Assembly: GCA_014190235.1 (NCBI GenBank)
Contig: BJGC01000015.1
Coordinates: 1-52,911 of the forward strand
Source: Actinomycetes bacterium
GTDB taxonomy: Bacteria > Actinomycetota > Acidimicrobiia > Acidimicrobiales > Ilumatobacteraceae
Length of the DNA: 52,911 nt
Reading direction: 5' to 3'
A program made the translations under genes and the position numbers. The notes under the pieces are model-generated. The model ran no database searches, was not told the DNA's origin, and saw only the letters and a program-made list of their open reading frames with translations. Shown here piece after piece: positions 34,801-43,044 of the stretch (positions within the stretch are counted from its first letter, which is position 1; every line of letters begins with the position of its first letter).

Positions 34801-35483
34801 GTCGTCGCGCTGGCGGCAACCAAATTATTCCCCGACCAGAGACATGGCGTCTGGGTACTTCGACACCGTGGGAAAATCGCGATCTCGGCGTGCTCTCAGA
34901 TTTTGATGAAGTAACTGTGCGTCTGACTCGTGTGCTTGCTGCATACGAGCCCGCAATATATGACGAATATATAAATGCGGCGGATGCCAAACCATCCGCA
35001 GTCTTAGTGGCACTTTTGCCCCACGAATCAGATGTGCATGTGTTGCTCACGCGCCGTGCTCAGCATTTAAATAATCACAAAGGCGAAGTCTCGTTTCCGG
35101 GGGGACGTCTTGAACGCCGAGAGACAGCCCAACAGGCTGCCTTGCGCGAAGCCTACGAAGAAGTATCGCTTGCGCCAAGCGCTGTCACTGTTGTGGGATC
35201 TCTTGACACCATCTCGACATTTGTTAGCAAAAGTATTATTACTCCCATCGTTGGGTTCATTCCTCCATCTCTGACGCTTGTGCCTGACTCAGGTGAAGTT
35301 GCACGCATCTTCACCGTGTCGTTGCAAGATCTTGTGCGCCCTGATACATACCGCAACGAGTGGTGGCTCACACCGCGCGGAGAAATCAATATTCATTTCT
35401 TTGAACTCGACGACGAGACAGTGTGGGGTGCAACTGGTCGGATGCTCACGCAACTGCTCGACATTATTACGCGTGGGGAGTGA
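34797..35483 (+). CDS. Nudix hydrolase, CoA pyrophosphatase-like
   Basis: The ATG at 34797 overlaps the stop of the 58-aa gene and gives 228 residues. The segment LLTRRAQHLNNHKGEVSFPGG (about 83-103) is the motif that marks CoA-diphosphatase-type Nudix enzymes. The Nudix box follows as G103, E109, R117, E118, E121 and E122, with the last glycine replaced by S124. It would split CoA into phosphopantetheine and 3',5'-ADP. Substrate assignment is by motif only. It converges with the phospholipase gene. Confidence 0.88.
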   Translation: MSRRAGGNQIIPRPETWRLGTSTPWENRDLGVLSDFDEVTVRLTRVLAAYEPAIYDEYINAADAKPSAVLVALLPHESDVHVLLTRRAQHLNNHKGEVSFPGGRLERRETAQQAALREAYEEVSLAPSAVTVVGSLDTISTFVSKSIITPIVGFIPPSLTLVPDSGEVARIFTVSLQDLVRPDTYRNEWWLTPRGEINIHFFELDDETVWGATGRMLTQLLDIITRGE

Positions 35484-35497
35484 TTAGATTCCCGCGT
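35469..35497. terminator. Hairpin at convergent gene ends
   Basis: ACGCG-T-GGGGA (35469-35479) pairs with TTCCCGCGT (35489-35497) around a nine-base loop, with one bulged T. It spans the stops of the Nudix gene (35483) and the oppositely oriented phospholipase gene (35484), so it could terminate both. No U-run is seen on either side. Confidence 0.4.
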
Positions 35498-35942
35498 AAG
35501 TGCGCACCGTTCTGTAGAAAATGTTGGCCCATGCTGTGCATGTCAGATGATCTAATCGCGGTCGCATTCGACATGCATCGTGCATGTCAACACTGAACTT
35601 GTCGTCTATGCGTCGTCGCAATGGTTCGGTCCAGTAGATACCACTATCGATGCGCTTGTAGTTGCGATATCCAAAATCATGGCGACGACATGACGACGTA
35701 AAATCAAATGTACGACCTGTAGACCGAATCACTGGCGCAGAACAACCATCTGATTTCCAGTCGAGTGTTCGATTGCGAGCAGGTGATGATGCGATATCAA
35801 TAAAACGTTGCAGTGGCGTGGCAAAGACCAGCGTGTCAACGATCGCTTTGGGCGATGCCAATGGCGGAGATGGATTAAATGGAATCAACGGAGAGACCAG
35901 TACGCCCGTGGTCACGACGAGTGCACGCAATACGTTGAACAT
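35484..35942 (-). CDS. Secreted prokaryotic phospholipase A2-like protein
   Basis: The 152-residue protein has a hydrophobic N-terminus with proline-rich end (about 1-29), consistent with a signal peptide. The core SDGCSAPVIRS followed by FDFTSSCRRHDFGYRNY matches the bacterial/fungal PLA2 family, with the catalytic pair H88-D89. Four cysteines (C67, C85, C124, C135) could form two disulfides after export. It would release fatty acids from phospholipids. The AGGGGG ribosome binding site lies inside a small hairpin (CCCCT/AGGGG, 35947-35963). It lies 36 bases after ribH on the same strand. Confidence 0.87.
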   Translation of the reverse strand: MFNVLRALVVTTGVLVSPLIPFNPSPPLASPKAIVDTLVFATPLQRFIDIASSPARNRTLDWKSDGCSAPVIRSTGRTFDFTSSCRRHDFGYRNYKRIDSGIYWTEPLRRRIDDKFSVDMHDACRMRPRLDHLTCTAWANIFYRTVRTYAGI

Positions 35943-35978
35943 GCAACCCCCTTTTGTCAGGGGTATGTGTGCAAGAGG

Positions 35979-36461
35979 TCAGTCCAGGAGGCGACGCAAG
36001 ATGTGAACCATTTCAATGGCTCCGAGGGCTGCTTCGTCCCCTTTATTATCAAGACCTGGTCCGCTGCGATCGATCGCTTGTTGTTCGTTCTCCACAGTGA
36101 GCACTCCAAACATGATGGGGATTCCTGTGGTCAATTGAGCATCTTGGATGCCACGAGCGGCTTGACCCGCAACAAAATCAAAGTGCGCAGTGTCTCCGCG
36201 GATGACTGCTCCTAAGCAAATGACCGCATCAACTTTTTCGCTTTCGGCCAATGTGAGAGCAGCGAGTGGTACTTCAAAAGCACCCGGAACCCAAACCTCG
36301 ATGATGTCAGAGTCAGCAACGCCTACGCGTGCAAGCGCGCGCAACGCACCATCTCGCAAGGCAACCACAATGTGATCATTGAAGCGTGCTGCAATAATGC
36401 CAACGCGAATGCCGGCTCCGTTCACGTCTGGTGGTGATGCGCTTGCTCCAGTACGAGTCAT
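35979..36461 (-). CDS. ribH: 6,7-dimethyl-8-ribityllumazine synthase
   Basis: The 160-residue product contains [25 protein letters not shown] and [13 protein letters not shown] with the catalytic H93, all lumazine synthase signatures. It condenses the ribityl-uracil intermediate with the 3,4-dihydroxybutanone phosphate made by RibB to give the direct precursor of riboflavin. Its ATG overlaps the ribBA stop (ATGA). It is the last gene of the FMN-riboswitch operon. Confidence 0.97.
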   Translation of the reverse strand: MTRTGASASPPDVNGAGIRVGIIAARFNDHIVVALRDGALRALARVGVADSDIIEVWVPGAFEVPLAALTLAESEKVDAVICLGAVIRGDTAHFDFVAGQAARGIQDAQLTTGIPIMFGVLTVENEQQAIDRSGPGLDNKGDEAALGAIEMVHILRRLLD

Positions 36462-37690
36462 TTTTCTCCCTCTCCGTCTTTGAGATCGATCGTGTGTCCC
36501 ATCCGCTCACGCTTTGTACGCAAGTATGACGCGTTCTCGGGCGTTGGTTCTGTGTGCAGTGGTACGCGTTCGACGACGGACAAACCGTAGCCACCAAGAC
36601 CGCCGTATTTGGCTGGGTTATTTGTCATTAGTCGAATCTTGTGCACGCCGAGATCAGCCAAAATCTGAGCACCTATCCCGTATTCGCGACTATCAATAGG
36701 CAAGCCCAACTCCAGATTGGCATCCACAGTGTCAAATCCTTGGTCCTGCAATGAATACGCCCGAATCTTATGTCCGATTCCGATTCCGCGACCTTCGTGT
36801 CCGCGCAAGTACACGACAACTCCATGACCGGTGTCTCCGATAAGTTGCATGGCGGCGGCAAGTTGTGGGCCACAGTCGCAACGACGAGAAGCAAAGACGT
36901 CGCCCGTGAGACACTCGCTGTGAACGCGCACCAAAACTGGCGTGTCACTAGAAACAGTGCCTTTGACAAATGCCAAATGTTCGACTTGGTCAATAGTGCT
37001 GCGGTATGCGACGCAATTGAATGTTCCAAAGACTGTTGGCACTGAAGCCTCACCCATGCGCTCAACAAGGCGTTCATGATGACGGCGGTATTCAATCAAC
37101 TGGGCAATTGATGACAACAATAAACCATGCTCTGCACAAAACTTTCGTAAGTCTGGCAAGCGCATCATCGTGCCATCATCATTTTGTATCTCACAGATCA
37201 CGCCGGCAGGTTCGCAACCAGCCAGGCGAGCTAGATCGACTGCTGCTTCGGTATGACCAGCGCGCTTCAGAACTCCACCCTGGCGCGCACGCAACGGGAA
37301 GATGTGCCCTGGTCGCGCGAACTCAGCGAACCCGACGAGCTGATTTGCCAGGCCGCGCGCCGTCGCTGCGCGATCTGCAGCACTGATTCCGGTTGTCGTG
37401 CCATGAATAACGTCAACTGTGTCGGTGAACGCTGTGCGTTGGCTCTCTGTATTTTGATCAACCATCAACGGCAAGCGCAAGTCATTGCAGCGCTCTTCTG
37501 TGAGCGGAACACACACCACTCCGGTGGAGTAGCGAACAATAAATGCCAACTTTTCAGGCGTAGCGAACTCCGCCGCCATGATGAAGTCGCCCTCGTTCTC
37601 ACGGTCTTCGTCGTCAACCATAACAACGATTTCTCCGCGAGCAATTGCCGCAATGACATCTTCGATAGGGGACAATGGGGTGTCAGTCAT
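36458..37690 (-). CDS. ribBA: 3,4-dihydroxy-2-butanone-4-phosphate synthase / GTP cyclohydrolase II
   Basis: The ATG at 37690, overlapping the ribD stop, gives 410 residues. The RibB half (about 1-200) has [13 protein letters not shown] and [11 protein letters not shown]-like [20 protein letters not shown]. The RibA half has [21 protein letters not shown] with the three zinc cysteines, [10 protein letters not shown] and [11 protein letters not shown]. It supplies both starting branches of riboflavin synthesis, from ribulose-5-phosphate and GTP. Confidence 0.97.
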   Translation of the reverse strand: MTDTPLSPIEDVIAAIARGEIVVMVDDEDRENEGDFIMAAEFATPEKLAFIVRYSTGVVCVPLTEERCNDLRLPLMVDQNTESQRTAFTDTVDVIHGTTTGISAADRAATARGLANQLVGFAEFARPGHIFPLRARQGGVLKRAGHTEAAVDLARLAGCEPAGVICEIQNDDGTMMRLPDLRKFCAEHGLLLSSIAQLIEYRRHHERLVERMGEASVPTVFGTFNCVAYRSTIDQVEHLAFVKGTVSSDTPVLVRVHSECLTGDVFASRRCDCGPQLAAAMQLIGDTGHGVVVYLRGHEGRGIGIGHKIRAYSLQDQGFDTVDANLELGLPIDSREYGIGAQILADLGVHKIRLMTNNPAKYGGLGGYGLSVVERVPLHTEPTPENASYLRTKRERMGHTIDLKDGEGEK

Positions 37691-38706
37691 GACGCTCCAA
37701 CTTTCTGTTGTTGTGGGGAGAGAATAATTTCTAGATCGCTTCCAAAGACGCCAACTGATGACAACGTGCCACGCCACATCTGAGAGGCCGTTGTTGCTGG
37801 GAGACCATCAAATACGGGCAGTGTGTTGCTGTCACCGCACACAATCGGGGCAATGTGAAAGATGTATTCATCGACGAGATTGTGTTCAAAAAATGAGCGT
37901 GCCACACGTGGTCCTGCTTCGACCATTGCCACGATCACCCCTTGAGAACCGAGTTCGTCAAGTAAGTCAGTTAGTGAGCCAGCCCATTCGTCGCACGGCT
38001 GCACCTGCGCGTGCTGTGGCACTGAACCTACATCGGTGACCAACACAATGCGGCGAGGTGACTCACCATCACAGTCGCGCACTGTGAGCAGTGGGTCATC
38101 TGTGCGCACTGTGCCCATGCCAGTGATGATGACATCGCTGTCTGCGCGCAATTCATGCACACGAACTCGAGCCTCATCACCAGTAATTCGTTTTTGCCCG
38201 TCGGGAAGTGTGGTGCGAGCATCCATTGTGCACGCCATTTTGAGTCGGACAAATGGCCGACCAGTTGTGCGGTGATGGATATATGGTCGCAATTGTTTTG
38301 TGATCTCGTCTGCACACACGTCGCGCACAACTGCAATGCCAGCAGATTCAAGTTGTGCAAATCCACGACCAGCAACTCGTGGGTCTGGATCTTGGATCCC
38401 TGAGACAACCGTGCTGATTCCTGCATCAATGATTGCTGTTGTGCACGCACCGGTTCGGCCAATATGTGAGCACGGCTCAAGTGTTGAATAAAGCGTTGCG
38501 CCGTTCGTTGATGCGTGCGCTGCGAGCGCTGCGTTTAACGCCACTATTTCTGCGTGAGCACCACCGGGAGCAGATGTCGCTCCAGAATAAATAGATCCGT
38601 CTTGGCAGACCACGACGGCACCCACCCATGGGTTAGGTCGTGCACGATGGCGTGCCGACTCTGCCACGCCCACGGCATGGCGCATATGCGTCTGATGTGT
38701 GTTCAT
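37687..38706 (-). CDS. ribD: Bifunctional diaminohydroxyphosphoribosylaminopyrimidine deaminase / reductase
   Basis: The ATG at 38706, four bases after AAGGAG, gives 339 residues; the open frame upstream crosses the riboswitch. The deaminase domain has H51-A-E53 and the zinc cysteines C79 and C88 in [13 protein letters not shown]. The reductase domain starts near [13 protein letters not shown] and contains [37 protein letters not shown]. This domain is shorter than in E. coli around residues 240-265. It performs the second and third steps of the GTP branch. The riboswitch stem overlaps its ribosome binding site. Confidence 0.96.
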   Translation of the reverse strand: MNTHQTHMRHAVGVAESARHRARPNPWVGAVVVCQDGSIYSGATSAPGGAHAEIVALNAALAAHASTNGATLYSTLEPCSHIGRTGACTTAIIDAGISTVVSGIQDPDPRVAGRGFAQLESAGIAVVRDVCADEITKQLRPYIHHRTTGRPFVRLKMACTMDARTTLPDGQKRITGDEARVRVHELRADSDVIITGMGTVRTDDPLLTVRDCDGESPRRIVLVTDVGSVPQHAQVQPCDEWAGSLTDLLDELGSQGVIVAMVEAGPRVARSFFEHNLVDEYIFHIAPIVCGDSNTLPVFDGLPATTASQMWRGTLSSVGVFGSDLEIILSPQQQKVGAS

Positions 38707-38712
38707 ATAGCT

Positions 38713-38835
38713 CCTTGCTCCCATCCGGACTCTCACCGTCGGCCTACAGAATTTCACTGAGTCGGCCCTCGTACCGAAGTACGAGGGTTCGCGGGCTATA
38801 CCGCCGGTCGGGACTTGCACCCAAACCCTGCAAGG
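38713..38835 (-). promoter_or_regulatory. FMN riboswitch (RFN element)
   Basis: Read on the minus strand, the conserved RFN pieces occur in order: GTCCCGACCGGCGGT, AGCCCGCGA, a variable stem with TTCG-type loop (CCTCGTACTTCGGTACGAGG), GCCGACTCAGTGAAATTC, GGCCGACGGTGAGAGTCC and GGATGGGAGC. The closing stem pairs CCTTGC (38835-38830) with GCAAGG (38718-38713), and this overlaps the AAGGAG (38716-38711) of ribD. FMN binding should therefore hide the ribosome binding site and shut off the rib operon at translation. Confidence 0.95.
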
Positions 38836-38893
38836 GGTGTATTTATGTCTCTTCAGGCTATGGCGCAAGGTTCTCTAGAGGCAACTTGGAGCG

Positions 38894-39754
38894 CTAGTTT
38901 TGCGTCGTTCGAGAGAATTGAGCGAGCGCGGTTACTCCAAAGAGCACTAGTACGGCGCCAATAACCCGAATTGGTGTGAGATTTTCATCAAGTGCAATGA
39001 CTCCCACACCAATCGAAACTACTGGTTCTATTGTGCTCAGAACTGCGGCCTCACCAGGACCAATACGAGAAACTCCTGCAAAAAATAAACCCATTGCCAA
39101 AATTGTTGACACCACTGCAGCACCAGTAATTGCAGTCCAACCTGTTGCGTCGTTGGGCATATCAAATCGCTGAATACTCCAGAGAGCAAGATTTGCGACT
39201 GCTGCTCCGATCATGACAATCATCAGCGACGTCGGTGCGCCCATAATGTGCACAATTCGACTCGAGACCAAAATATATCCCGTGTACCAGATTGCAGCGC
39301 TGAGCATGAGCAGGATTCCTGTCCAAGAACCAGACTTGACTTGTCCGGCCGTCAGCACTGCTCCGATGACTGTCACTGGCAAGCACAACAGCATTGCGCG
39401 CGTTGGAGAGTGTCGAAAAAACATCCAACTTGCTATCACAACAAATACTGGGAACATATAAAAGATGACAGTCGCAAGAGATATGTCAATGCGTTTCATT
39501 CCATAGAGATAAAACGCCGACTGCACTGAGTATCCAAGTGCTCCGAGAAGAAATAGTTGTACGAACAGCTTGCGCTCTGGCCATGGTCGAGACGGCCGAC
39601 GCAGCACATGTCTGCCCGTCATTATGAGAGCCGCGATACTAAAACGAGCAGTCAACATGCCAAGTGGCTCTGCACCGTGGTCATAGGAGACATGGGCAAA
39701 CCACGGAAGAAGCCCGAATGCAGCGCCGCTGATCAAAATATAGAGCGCACCCAT
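38894..39754 (-). CDS. DMT-superfamily permease (EamA type)
   Basis: Starting at the ATG at 39754 gives 286 residues with about ten hydrophobic segments in two repeats (the first beginning MGALYILISGAAFGLLPWFA), the EamA/DMT layout. The motif GPGEAAVLSTIEPVVSIGVGVIALDENLTPIRVIGAVLVLFGV near the end is typical. The substrate is unknown. It is on the same strand as and upstream of the FMN riboswitch, so it is not under its control. TACCGT lies eight bases before the ATG. The longer open frame would overlap the divergent gene. Confidence 0.85.
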   Translation of the reverse strand: MGALYILISGAAFGLLPWFAHVSYDHGAEPLGMLTARFSIAALIMTGRHVLRRPSRPWPERKLFVQLFLLGALGYSVQSAFYLYGMKRIDISLATVIFYMFPVFVVIASWMFFRHSPTRAMLLCLPVTVIGAVLTAGQVKSGSWTGILLMLSAAIWYTGYILVSSRIVHIMGAPTSLMIVMIGAAVANLALWSIQRFDMPNDATGWTAITGAAVVSTILAMGLFFAGVSRIGPGEAAVLSTIEPVVSIGVGVIALDENLTPIRVIGAVLVLFGVTALAQFSRTTQN

Positions 39755-39762
39755 TGCACTGA

Positions 39763-39781
39763 ACGGTAGTTGGCGTAGCGT
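39763..39781. promoter_or_regulatory. Back-to-back -10 boxes for divergent permease and hydrolase genes
   Basis: On the plus strand TAGCGT (39776-39781) is followed by six bases and the ATG at 39788. On the minus strand TACCGT (39768-39763) is followed by eight bases and the ATG at 39754. The two boxes are seven bases apart in a 33-base intergenic gap, so each -35 region would reach into the other gene's start. The plus-strand box has the same spacing as other leaderless candidates here. Confidence 0.5.
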
Positions 39782-39787
39782 GTCGAG

Positions 39788-40693
39788 ATGGGTTTTGATA
39801 TTTTGACGGCAGCCCCGCGGGGATTCAATCAGGCTTTCGTGCATCAAAAATCTTCTGCTCAAAACTCAACAGCACTGGTGTGTGTGCATGGGTGGCCAGA
39901 AACCAAGCGCATTTTTTGGAAAGTGATCGAGCCTTTTGCTGCTGCTGGATTTGATGTGGTTGTGCCAGACCTGCGTGGATTCGGGGACTCGTCTCTTGCT
40001 CCCGACGGTTTTTATGATGTTGTGTCACATGCCAAGGATCTGTATGCCTTAGTGCACGATCACCTCGGGTACTCACGCGCAGTGCTCGTCGGCGGAGACT
40101 TGGGTGGTCCAGTTATTCAAGAACTTGCGATGCGTTATCCGTCGTGGGTTGATCGGATGGTGCTCTTTAACTCACCACTGCCATTTGACAAAGAGCGAAT
40201 GTCTGGCATGAACACCCGACCTCCGCGCGAATCGAGCGATTATTTTCTGCGTCAAGGAACAGACGCAGATGCATTGGCCGCAGAATTCACAACCGATGAA
40301 CAACGCCGCCGCTATATCGCCACGTTTTACACATCGCGACATTGGGGTCACCCCGGCGCATTTACGCCAGAAGATGTTGACTTTCATACCGAACCATTTG
40401 CAGATGCTGCAAAACTCCGCGCCAGTTTTAGCAACTACGAGACAGCATTTTTTGCTGACAAGCGCAGTGAGCCGTCATTGATGGGTCGCAATTCACAGAC
40501 TCACACGTTGATTTTATTTGGACCAAGCGATCATGTGATCTATCCGGAGTTTGACAAGATGGCTGCTGTTGTGTTTGACCGCCATGTTGGACCGTTTTTA
40601 TTGCGCGACTGCGGACACTTTGTTCCGTGGGAAGCGCCGCATGCACTCGTGAGCTCGACAGTCGCATTCTGTGCCGACTTACTCGCACGCTGA
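39788..40693 (+). CDS. Alpha/beta hydrolase, epoxide hydrolase-like
   Basis: The 301-residue protein has CVHGWPETK (oxyanion motif HGWP at 34-37) and a nucleophile elbow VGGDLGG with Asp104. An aspartate rather than serine nucleophile marks epoxide hydrolases, haloalkane dehalogenases and fluoroacetate dehalogenases. The base is probably H277 in DCGHFVPWEAPH. Epoxide hydrolase is the most common activity in this motif class, but dehalogenase cannot be excluded. A near-perfect terminator follows. The mRNA is probably leaderless. Confidence 0.87.
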   Translation: MGFDILTAAPRGFNQAFVHQKSSAQNSTALVCVHGWPETKRIFWKVIEPFAAAGFDVVVPDLRGFGDSSLAPDGFYDVVSHAKDLYALVHDHLGYSRAVLVGGDLGGPVIQELAMRYPSWVDRMVLFNSPLPFDKERMSGMNTRPPRESSDYFLRQGTDADALAAEFTTDEQRRRYIATFYTSRHWGHPGAFTPEDVDFHTEPFADAAKLRASFSNYETAFFADKRSEPSLMGRNSQTHTLILFGPSDHVIYPEFDKMAAVVFDRHVGPFLLRDCGHFVPWEAPHALVSSTVAFCADLLAR

Positions 40694-40729
40694 CGCACTT
40701 GCTACACCGCCACCGGGGGTTCGTTATTT

Positions 40730-40759
40730 AAAAGTGACAACTCAAGTTGTCACTTTTTT
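40730..40759 (+). terminator. Intrinsic terminator after the epoxide hydrolase-like gene
   Basis: AAAAGTGACAACT (40730-40742), a two-base loop and AGTTGTCACTTTTTT (40745-40759) make a perfect stem followed by a T-run. It is the one textbook rho-independent terminator seen in the window. Because the stem begins with an A-run it would also work on the minus strand. Confidence 0.9.
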
Positions 40760-40801
40760 ATATGGCATGGCGCCCGCGCATGCAACGTCGCACCCCGGGA
40801 C

Positions 40802-41059
40802 ATGAACGGCACACATAAGTTTGTGGATTATTCCGACGAACTACTTGTGCTCATCAAGTACATGCTGGGGACAAACCCGCGCAGCGCACTGCAGGCGTAG
40901 GCTCAATTTTTTGGACCAGAAAGCAGGTGGCTAGAGGAGCGCGTCCTGAACGTTGCAATTCATTCCGGTTGGTCAGACGCAGACATCGGTGAACTTCTTG
41001 GTGTCACACGGCAGGCCGTACAAAAACGACGCCATCAGTACGAGTCGACGCGAAAATGA
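40802..41059 (+). pseudogene. Small HTH protein gene interrupted by an in-frame TAG
   Basis: From the ATG at 40802 the frame reads 32 codons (MNGTHKFVDYSDELLVLIKY...), a TAG at 40898-40900, then continues in the same frame for 52 codons to TGA at 41057-41059. The second part contains LNVAIHSGWSDADIGELLGVTRQAVQKRRHQY, a clear helix-turn-helix of the kind found in short actinobacterial DNA-binding proteins. No good internal start lies after the TAG. It is either a recent pseudogene or a readthrough/recoding case. The rest of the 40694-41060 interval holds only the terminator and no other gene that I can see. Confidence 0.6.
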
Positions 41060-41060
41060 T

Positions 41061-41411
41061 TTACTGCTCGTGTTCCTTGAGCGATTCAGCGATGGCACGA
41101 TCTCGACGAGCAACGCCGCGAAACATCTTGAAGCCAATAAAGGACAATCCTGCAATCATGATTCCAAAGACCGTGTATTGCAACCAGCCGCCACGGTCCC
41201 CAGGTTGCTCTGGGGCTTTGCCGCAGTTGGGCCGTGGATTGGAGTTGATGCACTGCGCTGGGTCTTCTTGTAGGTCATAGACATACGTCGTTGAATCGGT
41301 AGTGGCAAGAGAATTGTCACCAGAAGAAGCCTGAACTGTTGACAAGAACGACGACGGAGCAAGAGAGAGGAGGATTGTGCAGAAAGTCAAAGCAATGAAA
41401 CGGTGGGGCAT
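41061..41411 (-). CDS. Small exported/membrane protein, unknown function
   Basis: From the ATG at 41411 the product has 116 residues. It has a signal-like hydrophobic N-terminus ([20 protein letters not shown]), a polar middle with two cysteines (C54, C63) and a membrane segment at about 76-97 ([19 protein letters not shown]), followed by a basic then charged tail. The middle would be outside and the tail in the cytosol. A TTG at 41432 would add seven residues. I do not recognise the family. It is divergent from guaA, 38 bases away. Confidence 0.65.
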   Translation of the reverse strand: MPHRFIALTFCTILLSLAPSSFLSTVQASSGDNSLATTDSTTYVYDLQEDPAQCINSNPRPNCGKAPEQPGDRGGWLQYTVFGIMIAGLSFIGFKMFRGVARRDRAIAESLKEHEQ

Positions 41412-41449
41412 GGCTCTATCGTCACACGCCAAGTAGTGTTCTACAAGTT

Positions 41450-43021
41450 ATGGCAAGTGAAACAACTCACAGCACCCCGAACCACGATGTTGTGCTGGTG
41501 GTTGACTTCGGGGCCCAATACGCGCAGTTGATTGCTCGACGGGTGCGCGAAGCACACGTTTATAGCGAGATTGTCTCGCATCGGGTGACCGCGGCAGAAG
41601 TAGTGGCCAAAGGCGCTCGAGCCATCATTTTATCTGGTGGTCCAAAGAGTGTCCACATTGAGGGTTCTCCTGTTCTCGACCCAGCCATCTATGACCTTGG
41701 AATTGCAATTTTAGGGATCTGTTATGGGTGCCAATTGGTGGCGCAGCAACTCGGCGGCACCGTGTCGCGTGGCGGGCGCGGCGAATATGGTCGCGCCATT
41801 GTGGAGCGCTCTGCAACTGCAAGCATGCTGCTTACTTCTGAGACTCCACAACAATTCAACGTCTGGATGAGTCACTTCGATGCAGTCACTGAATTGCCAG
41901 CAGGATTTGTTGCAACGGCGAGCACTGCGGACGCGCCGATGGCCGTCATTGAAAACACCTCTCGTCGAATCTTCGGCGTGCAATATCACCCCGAAGTTAT
42001 GCACACCGATTTCGGGCAAGGTCTTCTGCAGCATTTTTTGATTGACATCGCAGGTTGCCGTCCTGACTGGACGATGTCGTCAATCGTCGAAGAACAAGTT
42101 GCGGCGATTCGTGCTCAAGTCGGAAACGAGCGTGCAATTTGTGGACTCAGTGGTGGAGTCGATTCAAGTGTTGCTGCAGCACTCGTGCATCAAGCAATCG
42201 GAAAACAACTCACATGTGTCTATGTTGATACTGGTCTCATGCGCCGCGGAGAAAGTGAACAAGTTGTTGAAACATTTCGCCGCAGCATGGGAATTGAACT
42301 CATTCACATCGATGCAGGTGCACGATTCTTTGAGCGTCTCAAAGGAGTGACAGAACCAGAAGCAAAGCGAAAAGCAATCGGCGAACTCTTTGTTCGAATC
42401 TTTGAAGAAAATACTGGTGGACTGACTGATGCAAAGTTTTTAGTGCAAGGAACTTTGTATCCAGATGTCATCGAGAGTGGCGGAAGTGATGGCACTGCTG
42501 CAGTGATAAAGAGTCATCACAATGTCGGGGGACTGCCTGATGATATGACACTTGAATTAGTCGAGCCATTGCGCACGCTATTCAAAGACGAAGTTCGCAA
42601 GGTCGGAACTCAAGTTGGTCTTGCTGATGACATCGTGTGGCGTCAACCGTTTCCCGGACCTGGTCTTGGTGTGCGCATTATCGGAGAAGTGACTCCTCAT
42701 AAAGTTCTCACGTTGCAACATGCCGATGAAATCGTGCGTCAAGAAATCACAGCAGCAGGTCTTAATCGCGAAATCTGGCAGGCTTTCGCCGTGCTCGCAG
42801 ATATTCGCAGTGTTGGAGTCATGGGTGATGAACGCACATATGGTTGGCCGATCATTATTCGTGCTGTTACCAGCGAAGACGCGATGACTGCAGATTGGGC
42901 CCGTTTGCCCTATGACGTGCTGGAACGTATGTCACAGCGCATTATTAATGAGGTTGAGGGCATTAATCGGGTGGTGTACGACATCACCTCAAAGCCCCCT
43001 GGCACCATTGAGTGGGAGTAA
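41450..43021 (+). CDS. guaA: GMP synthase (glutamine-hydrolysing)
   Basis: The 523-residue protein has the class I amidotransferase domain with nucleophile C91 (LGICYGCQ) and the YHPEV histidine-glutamate pair. The ATP pyrophosphatase P-loop is [12 protein letters not shown], and the dimerisation domain contains [17 protein letters not shown] and ends [10 protein letters not shown]. It converts XMP to GMP with glutamine and ATP. A TAGTGT lies ten bases before the ATG; no clear Shine-Dalgarno is visible. Confidence 0.98.
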   Translation: MASETTHSTPNHDVVLVVDFGAQYAQLIARRVREAHVYSEIVSHRVTAAEVVAKGARAIILSGGPKSVHIEGSPVLDPAIYDLGIAILGICYGCQLVAQQLGGTVSRGGRGEYGRAIVERSATASMLLTSETPQQFNVWMSHFDAVTELPAGFVATASTADAPMAVIENTSRRIFGVQYHPEVMHTDFGQGLLQHFLIDIAGCRPDWTMSSIVEEQVAAIRAQVGNERAICGLSGGVDSSVAAALVHQAIGKQLTCVYVDTGLMRRGESEQVVETFRRSMGIELIHIDAGARFFERLKGVTEPEAKRKAIGELFVRIFEENTGGLTDAKFLVQGTLYPDVIESGGSDGTAAVIKSHHNVGGLPDDMTLELVEPLRTLFKDEVRKVGTQVGLADDIVWRQPFPGPGLGVRIIGEVTPHKVLTLQHADEIVRQEITAAGLNREIWQAFAVLADIRSVGVMGDERTYGWPIIIRAVTSEDAMTADWARLPYDVLERMSQRIINEVEGINRVVYDITSKPPGTIEWE

Positions 43022-43044
43022 TCATCGGTAGAATCTAGGGGGTC

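Noticed and set aside
40953-41273. 106-codon plus-strand open frame over the HTH remnant and the small membrane gene
   Set aside because: It is out of frame with the helix-turn-helix reading and is otherwise antisense to the signal-peptide protein. No motif is seen.
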